From assembly GCA_050733695.1 (NCBI GenBank), contig JBOHTO010000060.1, forward strand, positions 1 to 64,000: 64,000 nt of DNA, given 5' to 3'. Positions 46,164 through 54,325 of the stretch are shown here, in pieces (position 1 is the first letter of the stretch; each line of letters begins with the position of its first letter). This stretch comes from JBOHTO01 sp050733695 (GTDB lineage Bacteria > Gemmatimonadota > Gemmatimonadetes > Gemmatimonadales > Gemmatimonadaceae). The position numbers and the translations under genes were made by a program. The notes beneath the pieces were generated by a model. That model was not told the DNA's origin. It saw only the letters and a list, made by a program, of their open reading frames with translations, and did not search any database.

Positions 46164-46389
46164 GCCGGATCAGCATCACCACGAAGTTCCCGACGATTCA
46201 GTGCCACGTGTTGCTGTCAGGTGTTCGTGTGTCGTTCGGGGGTACCAGCCTTCGGTGTTTCGTTCAACGTTGATTCGGTAATGTCCGCCTGATCTGCAGC
46301 ATCCGTCCCGGCCCTTCTGGAAGCACCACTGGCATCGCGAAGAAGGGTCGGGGCTGATGTCCCGGCGGAAACGGTTTGCCGCCGACAGC
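46164..46389. other. Intergenic region between convergent genes
   Basis: The 226-bp gap contains an imperfect stem-loop (see 46307-46352) and no recognisable gene. Confidence 0.5.
46307..46352. terminator. Possible bidirectional terminator stem-loop
   Basis: CCCGGCCCTTCT (46307-46318) and AGAAGGGTCGGG (46341-46352) pair with one G-T wobble across 12 bp, with a 22-base loop. No T-tract follows on either strand, so termination efficiency is uncertain. Confidence 0.3.
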
Positions 46390-47748
46390 TCAGAACCGGA
46401 GGCTCAGCAACGAGTGGCGCCCCTCTACGCCGAGCCATGCCAATAGCGCTCCTGCAGGCGAGAACCTCACCTGCGAGAACGCACCGCCAGCATCCACGCG
46501 TGGGGCGACGTAGAAATGGGAAAGAGCGGCACCGCCGGCTGCGCCGGCGGTCGCGAGTGAGAGCGTGAGAACCGAACTCGGATCCTCGCCGTCGATGAGA
46601 ACCGAGAGCCCCGCACCCATCAGACCGCCGGCCAGCGCGCCGAGCGCGAACAGCCCCGCCTCGCCGCGCGTGTGATCGTAACGCCGCACCAGAATGCGAT
46701 CCCCGGCGAAGAGGCCTCCCACGAAGCCGACCGTCCCCAGCCCCCACGCCGCCGCGTCGTCCAGCTCCGCCGCGGCGATCGCGGTACCTGCGGCCAGCAC
46801 TCCGATCGCGCCCGTGGTGTAGAGCATCCCGACATCCCCCCTGGTCACCATGTACGGCGCGTACCGGCCGTATCGGTACCCGAGCGGATAGCCGGCAATG
46901 GCGGCGGCGACCAGAACGCCTGCGTTGGCACGGGAATCGAGATCGATGCCATCGGAGGCGTCAGCAGCCGTTATCACGCCGAGTGCCGTGAGAATGAGAG
47001 CGTTGGAACCGAAACCGCTTGCCACCGCTTCGTTCTCCGTCATGTTCTGCGCGAAATGGAGACCGGCCGCGGTTCCGGCGATGCCGCCCACGAACGCGCC
47101 CGCCGCAGTCGCACGCGATTCGGCATCGGCCGCGTGCATGAGGCCGAGCCCACTCAGCGTCCCCTTTATCGCCATATCCGTCGCGAGCGAGTTCTGCGCC
47201 CGCGAGATCTGAAGCCGGCGCTCCACCTCCGACGCCGCGAAGAACGTCCCTCCGGCCACGAGCAGGTAGCCGGCGACCTGACCGGCATCATGGTCGGAGA
47301 TCGCGACCGAGAATGCCGGCGCGTAAGCCACGAGCCCCAGGATGGTCTGGTTCCGGATGAATGCGTTGTTCCGCACGCGCCGTCCGGCGTCCTGCGCCGT
47401 CGCGCGCGCAGTCTGTGCGATCTCGGCAAGAAAATCGGGCGGAAGCGTTGATGTCCGGACTCGCAGATACTCACGCTCGGAAGCTGTGAGCGAGTAACGC
47501 TCCACCACGCCCGATGGACGCGTGACCACGATCACGAAGCCCTCGTTGCCGAGCGCGTACAGTCGCGCTTCGCGGTAGTCGCCGGTGATGCGCCATGCTG
47601 GTGGCCGCAGCGCCAGATTGGCCGCGATGGGAGGCGTTATGATCATCACGCGCCCGGCGCTGTCGAATGCAACCGGCGTCTCGACCACCTGGGCTCCGGC
47701 GCGTCCACCGAACAGCAGCACGAGTACCGCGATGGCGATTGTCTTCAA
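46390..47748 (-). CDS. Exported protein with repeated Gly/Ala-rich hydrophobic segments, unknown function
   Basis: The start is best placed at TTG 47748: GGGAGG lies about seven bases upstream and the product then opens with a signal peptide (MKTIAIAVLVLLFGGRAGAQ). The 452-residue protein has many short hydrophobic Gly/Ala-rich helices (such as GTLSGLGLMHAADAESRATA), spaced about 40-50 residues apart like glycine-zipper repeats. It may be an outer membrane or envelope protein. No enzyme motif is seen. It lies 22 bp after the zinc-ribbon gene. Confidence 0.7.
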   Translation of the reverse strand: MKTIAIAVLVLLFGGRAGAQVVETPVAFDSAGRVMIITPPIAANLALRPPAWRITGDYREARLYALGNEGFVIVVTRPSGVVERYSLTASEREYLRVRTSTLPPDFLAEIAQTARATAQDAGRRVRNNAFIRNQTILGLVAYAPAFSVAISDHDAGQVAGYLLVAGGTFFAASEVERRLQISRAQNSLATDMAIKGTLSGLGLMHAADAESRATAAGAFVGGIAGTAAGLHFAQNMTENEAVASGFGSNALILTALGVITAADASDGIDLDSRANAGVLVAAAIAGYPLGYRYGRYAPYMVTRGDVGMLYTTGAIGVLAAGTAIAAAELDDAAAWGLGTVGFVGGLFAGDRILVRRYDHTRGEAGLFALGALAGGLMGAGLSVLIDGEDPSSVLTLSLATAGAAGGAALSHFYVAPRVDAGGAFSQVRFSPAGALLAWLGVEGRHSLLSLRF

Positions 47749-47770
47749 GAGATTCCTCCCTGATTCTTCG

Positions 47771-48040
47771 CTAGTTCCGGGTTCCGCGACGGACATCGAA
47801 GATGGCGCTACGCCTGCACCGCGGACAGATGAGCCATTCGCGCCGCCTGGCATAACCGAGCCCGAACGAACCGCCGCCGATCGCACGCGAGGTCATCACG
47901 ACGGCACATCGCGGGCACGTCGCACCCTCGTCTCGCGTGAACGCATCCCGAATCGCACGCTGTTCCTCCGCATCATACTCCGCGGCTGAGCCGGCTGCTC
48001 CACCGTCAGCGGGAGGATGACCGTCGCCATCGTGGATCAT
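47771..48040 (-). CDS. Small zinc-ribbon protein
   Basis: The 89-residue protein has two CxxC pairs (CPRCAVV and CPRCRRS) about 30 residues apart, typical of a zinc ribbon that binds DNA, RNA or protein. The ATG at 48040 overlaps the thioesterase stop by 4 bp (ATGA), which supports its being real despite its size. The role is unknown. Confidence 0.65.
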   Translation of the reverse strand: MIHDGDGHPPADGGAAGSAAEYDAEEQRAIRDAFTRDEGATCPRCAVVMTSRAIGGGSFGLGYARRREWLICPRCRRSAIFDVRRGTRN

Positions 48041-48417
48041 ACGATCGGCAGACGCTCCCGAACCGAAGCGGATATCGGGATGCTCCTCCTCGTCTCGTAG
48101 TCATACATGACCTGTACGGTACTTCCCTCGGCGATCAGGCGATCGTCGCCGGGGTCGACGATCCGGTAGCGCCAGACCCAGGCCTTTGTCCTGATCTCCG
48201 AGGTGGATATCTCGATCGCGAGCGCATCCCCGATCCGCGCCTGGCTCACGTATCGCACGGTTGCTTCCGCTATCACGAAGGGAAAGTCCGAATCCCCACC
48301 CATCACATCAAGCCATGCGCGCGCGCGCGCCATCTCGAAATACGTCAGGTAAACCGCATTGTTGATGTGACCCTTCGTATCGTAGTCGGCGTACCGCGTC
48401 TCCAGTGCGAAGCGCAT
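48037..48417 (-). CDS. Hot-dog fold acyl-CoA thioesterase (4HBT type)
   Basis: The 126-residue protein matches the 4-hydroxybenzoyl-CoA thioesterase/YbgC family. The active-site Asp is in YADYDTKGHINNAVY, followed by the family helix YLTYFEMARARAWL. It hydrolyses acyl-CoA, substrate unknown. The ATG at 48417 lies one base past the stop of the upstream oxidoreductase gene, and the gene overlaps the zinc-ribbon gene, so the three form an operon. Confidence 0.88.
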   Translation of the reverse strand: MRFALETRYADYDTKGHINNAVYLTYFEMARARAWLDVMGGDSDFPFVIAEATVRYVSQARIGDALAIEISTSEIRTKAWVWRYRIVDPGDDRLIAEGSTVQVMYDYETRRSIPISASVRERLPIV

Positions 48418-48418
48418 C

Positions 48419-49462
48419 TCAGCGCTCGCCAACGCTGAGGACGACCTTGCCGAACTGTTCCCCGGCTTCGAGGCGCTGGAAAGCCGCTCGACCCTGCTCC
48501 AGAGGATACACGCGATCGATCGGCGGGCGCAGCCGGCCGGCCGTGAGCTCCGATACGATGGCGTCGAATTCCGCGTCGTTGCCCATTGTCGATCCCATGA
48601 TCGTCCACTGGTTCCAGAAGAGCCGGCGTACATCGGTCTCGACCAGGGGGCCGGATGTCCCGCCACAGGTCACGAGCCGCCCATTCCTGCCGAGCGCCGC
48701 CAGTGATTGTTCCCAGGTCGCTTCTCCGACGTTGTCGATGACGACGTCGACACCTCGCTTGTTCGTGCGGCCCCGGATCTCCCGGGCCACGTTCTGAGTG
48801 CGATGGTTCAGCGTCTCGTCGGCGCCCAGCGCGCGGGCGCGCCCGAGTTTCTCATCGCTCCCCGATGTCACCCACACGCGTGCACCTCGCAGCTTTGCGA
48901 TCTGCAGCGCAGCCAGCGCGACACCGCCGCCTATCCCCTGGATCAGGACGTCCTCCCCCTCCTGCACCCGTGCCCGCGAGATCACCATGCGCCACGCCGT
49001 CAGGGTCGCGAGCGGGAAGGCAGCCGCTACGTCCATCGGGATGTCGCGCGGAATCGCGCGCACATTCACTGCGGGAACCACGATATGCTCTGCGAACGTG
49101 CCCGGCATGTGCTCACCGAGAATCGCATAGCGTACGCAGAGCGGGTTGTCCCCGCGAAGACAGTATTCGCATTGGTGGCAACTGACGCCCGGATTGAGGA
49201 GCACCGTGTCACCCGGCGTGAGTTCATGCACACCGTCGCCGACGGAGTCGATGACACCGGCGCCGTCCGCTCCCATTGTCCACGGCGGGACGATCGCGAC
49301 GCCCGGCATTCCACGCAGCACGAACAGATCGAGATGATTCAGTGCGGCGGCAACGATGCGAACCCTCACCTGTCCCGGCGCCGTGATCTCGGGCACCCGA
49401 ATGTCGGTTCTGAGCTCGAGCCGATCGAGCCCGCCGTGTGCGGATATCGTCAGCGCTCGCAC
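48419..49462 (-). CDS. Zinc-type medium-chain dehydrogenase/reductase
   Basis: The 347-residue MDR protein has the structural zinc cysteines in GVSCHQCEYCLRGDNPLC and the Rossmann segment VLIQGIGGGVALAALQIAKL. The usual catalytic-zinc Cys at the N-terminus is missing (LNHLDLFVLRG), which suggests a quinone oxidoreductase or enoyl reductase-like activity rather than alcohol dehydrogenase. Substrate not known. It is divergent from the E2 gene. Confidence 0.85.
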   Translation of the reverse strand: MRALTISAHGGLDRLELRTDIRVPEITAPGQVRVRIVAAALNHLDLFVLRGMPGVAIVPPWTMGADGAGVIDSVGDGVHELTPGDTVLLNPGVSCHQCEYCLRGDNPLCVRYAILGEHMPGTFAEHIVVPAVNVRAIPRDIPMDVAAAFPLATLTAWRMVISRARVQEGEDVLIQGIGGGVALAALQIAKLRGARVWVTSGSDEKLGRARALGADETLNHRTQNVAREIRGRTNKRGVDVVIDNVGEATWEQSLAALGRNGRLVTCGGTSGPLVETDVRRLFWNQWTIMGSTMGNDAEFDAIVSELTAGRLRPPIDRVYPLEQGRAAFQRLEAGEQFGKVVLSVGER

Positions 49463-49556
49463 GCTGCAAGCCGACGGTTATATTGCACGGTGACGCCCCT
49501 GTGAATGTTCGACCTGGTCCGATCAGTCAAACCGCTTCTCCTTCCCTCGCTCGTCG

Positions 49557-50897
49557 ATGACATCCATCAAGGTGCCGCCGCTCGGTGAGTCGATAACCGA
49601 GGCAACCGTCGCCCGCTGGCTCAAGCAGGAGGGCGATCCCGTCGCCGCCGGCGATACGCTGGTCGAGCTGGAGACTGACAAGATCACCGTGGAGGTGCCG
49701 GCACTCAAGGCGGGCAGGCTCGCAAGCCAGGCCAGGGCCGAAGGCGATATCGTGAAGGTCGACGAGGTACTTGGCGAGCTCGATGAGAGCGCAGGCAGCC
49801 CGGGCGAGGGCGACACGACCGGGAAGGGGAAGCAACCGAAGAAGGCCGAGGCGGCCGAGGCGGCCGAGCGCGCAACGGCGAAAGCACGGCCGGACGAACC
49901 CGGGGACGCGGAGGCGGACGAGAAACCGCAAGTCGTTTCGGCGGAAGAGAAGGCGGGCGCGCGGTCCACCGACGGCGAGGCCAGGGTCTCACCGGCGGCC
50001 AGGCGCGTAGCGTCCGAGGCAGGTGTGGCCACCCAAGCCGTTCGCGGGACTGGACGAGGCGGCGTCGTGAGCAAGCCCGACGTCATCGAGCACATCGACA
50101 GCGCCCAGCCCAGGGGAGCGCCCGACCGCAGCGACGCGGCGCCGGCTGCTTCACCACGCGCGTCGCGCGCTCCGACAACGGGTGCGCCGTCGGGGAACGG
50201 TGCGCGGGAAACGCGCGAGAAGATGAGCACGCGCCGGCGGCGCATCGCCGAGCATCTCCTGGAGGCGAAGCAGGCGACGGCGAGTCTCACGACGTTCAAC
50301 GAGATAGACATGAGCGTCGTCATTGACTTCCGCGAGCGCATGAAGGAGAAGGTCCAGAAGGAGCACGACGTCAAGCTCACGTACATGCCCTTCTTCATCA
50401 AGGCAGCGTGCATGGCTCTGCGCGATGTCCCGATCGTCAACGCGCAGCTCGATGGCGATTCCATTCTCTTCCGGCACTACGTCAACATGGGCATCGCGGT
50501 CGCGTCCGAGCAGGGACTGGTCGTTCCGACCATCAAGGATGCCGACAGCAAGGGTCTGATCGAACTGAGCCACGACATCGCGACCGTCGCGAACCGGGCG
50601 CGCGATGGCAAGCTCACGATGGATGATCTCACCGGCGGCACCTTCACCATCACCAACGGTGGCGTTTTCGGCTCGCTCGTGTCGACCCCGATCCTGAATC
50701 ATCCGCAGGTCGGGATACTCGGACTGCACAAGATCGAGGATCGTCCCATTGCCGTGAAGGGCCAGGTGGAGATCAGGCCGATGATGTACGTCGCCCTGTC
50801 ATACGACCACCGGATCGTGGACGGACAGTTCTCGGTGCAGTTTCTCGTGAAGGTTAAGCAGTACATGGAGGACCCGGCTACAATGCTGCTCTCCTGA
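49557..50897 (+). CDS. odhB: 2-oxoacid dehydrogenase E2 component (dihydrolipoyl succinyltransferase-like)
   Basis: The 446-residue protein has an N-terminal lipoyl domain with the lipoylated Lys in VELETDKITVEVPA. A Glu/Ala/Lys-rich linker with repeated 9-bp units (49844-49870) follows. A peripheral subunit-binding domain lies at about residues 140-185 (SPAARRVASEAGV). The C-terminal acyltransferase core ends with SYDHRIVDGQFSVQF, which holds the catalytic His and Asp. The lipoyl-domain start VPPLGESITEATV is closest to 2-oxoglutarate dehydrogenase E2. The matching E1 (sucA type) is not in the window; lpdA lies 0.6 kb downstream. Confidence 0.92.
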   Translation: MTSIKVPPLGESITEATVARWLKQEGDPVAAGDTLVELETDKITVEVPALKAGRLASQARAEGDIVKVDEVLGELDESAGSPGEGDTTGKGKQPKKAEAAEAAERATAKARPDEPGDAEADEKPQVVSAEEKAGARSTDGEARVSPAARRVASEAGVATQAVRGTGRGGVVSKPDVIEHIDSAQPRGAPDRSDAAPAASPRASRAPTTGAPSGNGARETREKMSTRRRRIAEHLLEAKQATASLTTFNEIDMSVVIDFRERMKEKVQKEHDVKLTYMPFFIKAACMALRDVPIVNAQLDGDSILFRHYVNMGIAVASEQGLVVPTIKDADSKGLIELSHDIATVANRARDGKLTMDDLTGGTFTITNGGVFGSLVSTPILNHPQVGILGLHKIEDRPIAVKGQVEIRPMMYVALSYDHRIVDGQFSVQFLVKVKQYMEDPATMLLS

Positions 50898-50907
50898 AGG
50901 AGGTTAC

Positions 50908-51372
50908 ATGCGCCCGACTCCGATCCTGCTGTCCGTGCTCGCGCTCGCGGCGTGCGCCTCCCCGTCCATCGACACGCGCTCGACGCCGCCTCTCCATCTG
51001 GACCCCGCTCTCTACGAACTGTACAGCGGCGAATGGCAGGGAACTTCATACCGCCCAGGCGATCTCACAGGAACGCCGTGGACACTGGTGCAGAGTGTCT
51101 CGGTCGACGGCAGCGCGGCCGGGAGCCTGACCTTCGTCGGCACCACGGTCGCTCCCGCTCCAGTCAAGCTGATCGAGGCGAACGACAGCACGTTCATATC
51201 CCTCATCGGTCCGTACTACAGCCCCACCGTGAACGCACAGGTCGTCACCAGGGTGGAGGGCCGCATCACGAGGGAGAGGCTCTGGGGAACCTTCTACGCC
51301 CGTCCGGTGCAGGGCGGCGACGAGGTCACCGGCCGATTCGAGGCCGTGAGAGTTTCGCCGGACACGGGCTGA
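50908..51372 (+). CDS. Small predicted lipoprotein
   Basis: The 154-residue protein has a lipoprotein signal (LSVLALAACASP, lipobox Cys about 16) and a beta-rich body. A near-perfect AAGGAGGT Shine-Dalgarno overlaps the odhB stop, so it is translated strongly and cotranscribed with odhB. The function is unknown and no family is recognised. Confidence 0.75.
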   Translation: MRPTPILLSVLALAACASPSIDTRSTPPLHLDPALYELYSGEWQGTSYRPGDLTGTPWTLVQSVSVDGSAAGSLTFVGTTVAPAPVKLIEANDSTFISLIGPYYSPTVNAQVVTRVEGRITRERLWGTFYARPVQGGDEVTGRFEAVRVSPDTG

Positions 51373-51411
51373 CCATCACCACTCATCCGCGCAGCCGTTC
51401 GGGCGGGGGAC

Positions 51412-51471
51412 GGGGTCAGGTCTTGTTTTGCAACATCCAAGGGCTCCGTTCTTCGCGGCCAGGACCCTTGG
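51412..51471. repeat. Dispersed 18-bp motif plus hairpin, copy B
   Basis: GGGGTCAGGTCTTGTTTT (51412-51429) is identical to 28052-28069, and the next bases (GCAACATCC versus ACGACATCC) are nearly so. It is followed by the stem CCAAGGG (51437-51443) with CCCTTGG (51465-51471), whose inner bases also partly pair. It begins 40 bp after the small lipoprotein stop. Confidence 0.75.
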
Positions 51472-51527
51472 TGCATCGGGAGTCTGCGCAGTTTCCCGAA
51501 ACACGGTGAACAACCACGAACACGCCC

Positions 51528-52937
51528 ATGGCAGAATCAGCAACTCCGGCTGACGTCGTTGTAATCGGCGGTGGCCCGGGCGGATACGTCGCCGCGATAC
51601 GCGCCGCCCAGCTCGGCCTCAACGCCGTATGCGTCGAGATGGACCACACACTCGGCGGCACCTGTGTCAACATCGGCTGCATCCCGTCGAAAGCATTGCT
51701 GCAATCCTCCGAGCACTACGAGTTCGTGCGACTGCACGCCGAAGAGCATGGCTTCACGGCCGGCGATCTCACACTCGACCTCGTCCGCATGCTCAGACGC
51801 AAGGACGAAGTGGTCAGCGCGAACACTCGCGGCATCGAGTATCTGTTCCGGAAGAACAAGGTCACGTGGGCGCGTGGGCGCGGGACGCTCCGCGCGGGAA
51901 ACATCGTGGAGGTCGCTGCGGAAGGTGGCTCAGGCATGGCTTACAGGGCCACGGATGTCATCATTGCCACTGGCTCCGTTCCCGTCGAACTGCCCTTTCT
52001 CCCGTTCGATGAGGAGCGTGTGCTGTCCAACGACGGAGCGCTTCGCATCCCGGAGGTTCCCGGACACCTGATCGTGATCGGTGGCGGCGTGATCGGGCTG
52101 GAACTCGGCTCGGTCTGGCGCCGGCTCGGCGCGCGCGTGACGATCGTGGAACTCGCGTCCACGATTCTCCCGGGGAACGACGCGGACATCATCAGGGAAG
52201 CCGACAAGGTTCTTCGGAAGCAGGGACTCGCGATCCTCACCGGCAGGAAGGTGACCGGCGGAAGCTCGGGGAAGCAGGGCGTTCGCATCGAGATCGAGCG
52301 AGATGGGAAGAGTGAGACGCTCGAAGGTGATCGAGTGCTCGTGTCGGTGGGGCGCCGCCCCGCGACCGGCGGCGTCGACGCCGGGGAGCTCGGACTCGAG
52401 GTTGGCGAGCGCGGTGAGATCGTCGTCGACAGCCGAATGCGCACGAACGTGCCCAACGTCTACGCGATCGGTGACTGCGTCGGGGGGAAGCTTCTCGCGC
52501 ACAAGGCCGAAGAGGAGGGCATCGTCGCCGCCCAGGTCATCGCGGGCAGGACGACCGAGATGCATTACCGGTCGATGCCGAGCGTGGTGTACACGTGGCC
52601 GGAGATCGCGACCATCGGGGTTGCGGAGCACGAGTTGAAGGAATCGGGCCGCGAGTATCGGGTGGGGAAGTTCCCCTTCTCCGCCAACGGCCGCGCACGC
52701 ACGTATGGCGAGACAGCGGGCTTCGTGAAGTTGATAGCCGACGCGAAGACCGACGAACTGCTCGGCGCGCATCTCATCGGGCCGAATGTGTCGGAGTTGA
52801 TCCCCGAGCTGGTGCTCGCCTTCGAGTACCGCGGGTCCTCAGAGGACATCGGGGTGACGGTGCACGCGCACCCGACTCTGTCAGAGGCGGTGAAGGAGGC
52901 GGGGCTCGCCGTGCTCGGACGGGCACTGCACATCTGA
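51528..52937 (+). CDS. lpdA: Dihydrolipoyl dehydrogenase (E3)
   Basis: The 469-residue flavoprotein reoxidises dihydrolipoamide of the 2-oxoacid dehydrogenases. It has the FAD motif GGGPGGYVAAIRAAQLG, the redox disulfide in GGTCVNIGCIPSKAL, the NAD motif VIGGGVIGLELGSVWRRLG and the C-terminal catalytic His-Glu pair in HAHPTLSEAVKE. It would serve the E2 at 49557 and any pyruvate complex. It starts 155 bp after the lipoprotein gene, with repeat copy B between. Confidence 0.95.
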   Translation: MAESATPADVVVIGGGPGGYVAAIRAAQLGLNAVCVEMDHTLGGTCVNIGCIPSKALLQSSEHYEFVRLHAEEHGFTAGDLTLDLVRMLRRKDEVVSANTRGIEYLFRKNKVTWARGRGTLRAGNIVEVAAEGGSGMAYRATDVIIATGSVPVELPFLPFDEERVLSNDGALRIPEVPGHLIVIGGGVIGLELGSVWRRLGARVTIVELASTILPGNDADIIREADKVLRKQGLAILTGRKVTGGSSGKQGVRIEIERDGKSETLEGDRVLVSVGRRPATGGVDAGELGLEVGERGEIVVDSRMRTNVPNVYAIGDCVGGKLLAHKAEEEGIVAAQVIAGRTTEMHYRSMPSVVYTWPEIATIGVAEHELKESGREYRVGKFPFSANGRARTYGETAGFVKLIADAKTDELLGAHLIGPNVSELIPELVLAFEYRGSSEDIGVTVHAHPTLSEAVKEAGLAVLGRALHI

Positions 52938-52968
52938 CCACGACACGACAACCGGTGCAGGACGCGCG

Positions 52969-53463
52969 GTGAACGCTGCCTGGGACGTCGCGGTGCGTCC
53001 CATCGCGCCTGGCGATGTTGCCGCGGCGCGTGCACTGCTTCTCTCGAACGATGGCGCTGCGAGCTACGCTGGTGGTGCCGTGTACCATCTCCATTGCGCT
53101 GCCGGACTGGAGGGGTCGAATACTGACGCGTGCGCGCTGGTCGCGGTACATGGGAGCGCGGTAGTCGGAGTGGTTGTTTGCGGCGACGTAGGCGGTGCGA
53201 CCGGGACAGGGAAGTTGCACGGCGTGGCGGTCTCACCTTCGCAGCGCCGGAACGGAGTCGGTGTGAAGCTGTGCGAAGCGGCTGCACAGTTGCTCATTGC
53301 CCGCGGGGCGCGGCTGATCGTCGCCGAGCTTCCCGATGACGCAACACTCCTGCCGGTCGCGCGGGTTCTCGAACACTGCGGCTGGCACGAGGAAGCACGC
53401 ATCGACGACTTCGTGCGCGACGGCGTGGCGCTGCGGCTATTGCGCTTCGAGGCAGCGATGTGA
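52969..53463 (+). CDS. GNAT-family N-acetyltransferase
   Basis: The GTG at 52969 gives 164 residues. The acetyl-CoA-binding motif A is LHGVAVSPSQRRNGVGVKL (RRNGVG pyrophosphate loop), followed by a conserved helix and a late Leu-rich strand. The substrate (a small molecule or a protein N-terminus) cannot be deduced. It lies 31 bp after lpdA in the same direction. Confidence 0.82.
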   Translation: MNAAWDVAVRPIAPGDVAAARALLLSNDGAASYAGGAVYHLHCAAGLEGSNTDACALVAVHGSAVVGVVVCGDVGGATGTGKLHGVAVSPSQRRNGVGVKLCEAAAQLLIARGARLIVAELPDDATLLPVARVLEHCGWHEEARIDDFVRDGVALRLLRFEAAM

Positions 53464-53582
53464 ATCTCTCGGGCTTATCGTGATGCACTGGCGTCAGCGC
53501 GGCTCGCTTGACGGCGCGTTGGACGCCCTGCACATTGGTGGCGCGACGGCAACGACGACCGCACCCCTTGGCGGACGGACGC

Positions 53583-54284
53583 ATGACCAGCGACATCACT
53601 CGGCGCGACGCGCTCCGGCGCGCGGCTCTGCTGCTCGGCGGAACTCTCTCGGCGCCCACCATCCTCGGCGTGCTCGCCGGCTGCGGCGACGCGCCGAAGG
53701 CGGTCGACTGGGCGCCGCGCACGCTCACTCCCGAGCAGCGCGACATGGTGGTCGCGATCGCCGACGCGATCATCCCGGAAACCGATACGCCCGGCGCGCG
53801 TGCCGCGCGCGTGGATGAGTTCGTGGACGCGATGCTGAGCGACCATTATCCGGCAGAGGACCGGGAGCGCTTTCTCGCCGGGCTCGCACGTGTCGAAACA
53901 AGGGCGCGGGGCGAGCACGGCAAGGCTTTTGGCGAGATCACCGGTACACAGCAGTCGGCGATCGTGGCCGAGCTGGACCGGCTCGCATTCAGCGAGTCGC
54001 CGCCGCCGGACCCGGGCCCCGGCGCGCCGGAGACGTCACCGCGTGTGCGTGAGGGGGACGTGGCGGTCGGGCCACCCGGAGCGGGCGCCAATCCCGCTGA
54101 CGCTGCGACGCCGGCCCCGGATGCGACCGACACAGGACCCGAGAGCTTCTTCCGCATGATGAAGGAGCTCGCCGTCGTCGGCTATTACACCTCTGAAGTG
54201 GGATCGACGCGCGAACTCCGTGTCAACCCGATGGTTCCGTACCGCGGCATCCCGTATACGCCCGGTACACCGGCCTGGGCCTGA
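53583..54284 (+). CDS. Gluconate 2-dehydrogenase subunit 3-like protein (Tat signal)
   Basis: The ATG at 53583 gives 233 residues. A twin-arginine-type signal (TRRDALRRAALLLGGTLS) is followed by a domain starting TPEQRDMVVAIADAIIPETDTPGARAARV that is the hallmark of gluconate 2-dehydrogenase subunit 3. A Pro/Gly/Ala-rich insert (about residues 140-185) interrupts it. The subunit helps fold and export the GMC flavoprotein next to it, 41 bp downstream. There is no cytochrome c subunit here. Confidence 0.87.
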   Translation: MTSDITRRDALRRAALLLGGTLSAPTILGVLAGCGDAPKAVDWAPRTLTPEQRDMVVAIADAIIPETDTPGARAARVDEFVDAMLSDHYPAEDRERFLAGLARVETRARGEHGKAFGEITGTQQSAIVAELDRLAFSESPPPDPGPGAPETSPRVREGDVAVGPPGAGANPADAATPAPDATDTGPESFFRMMKELAVVGYYTSEVGSTRELRVNPMVPYRGIPYTPGTPAWA

Positions 54285-54325
54285 CGGCAACGCCGGATCA
54301 GTTCACTGTCACCGCGAGCGGCCGC

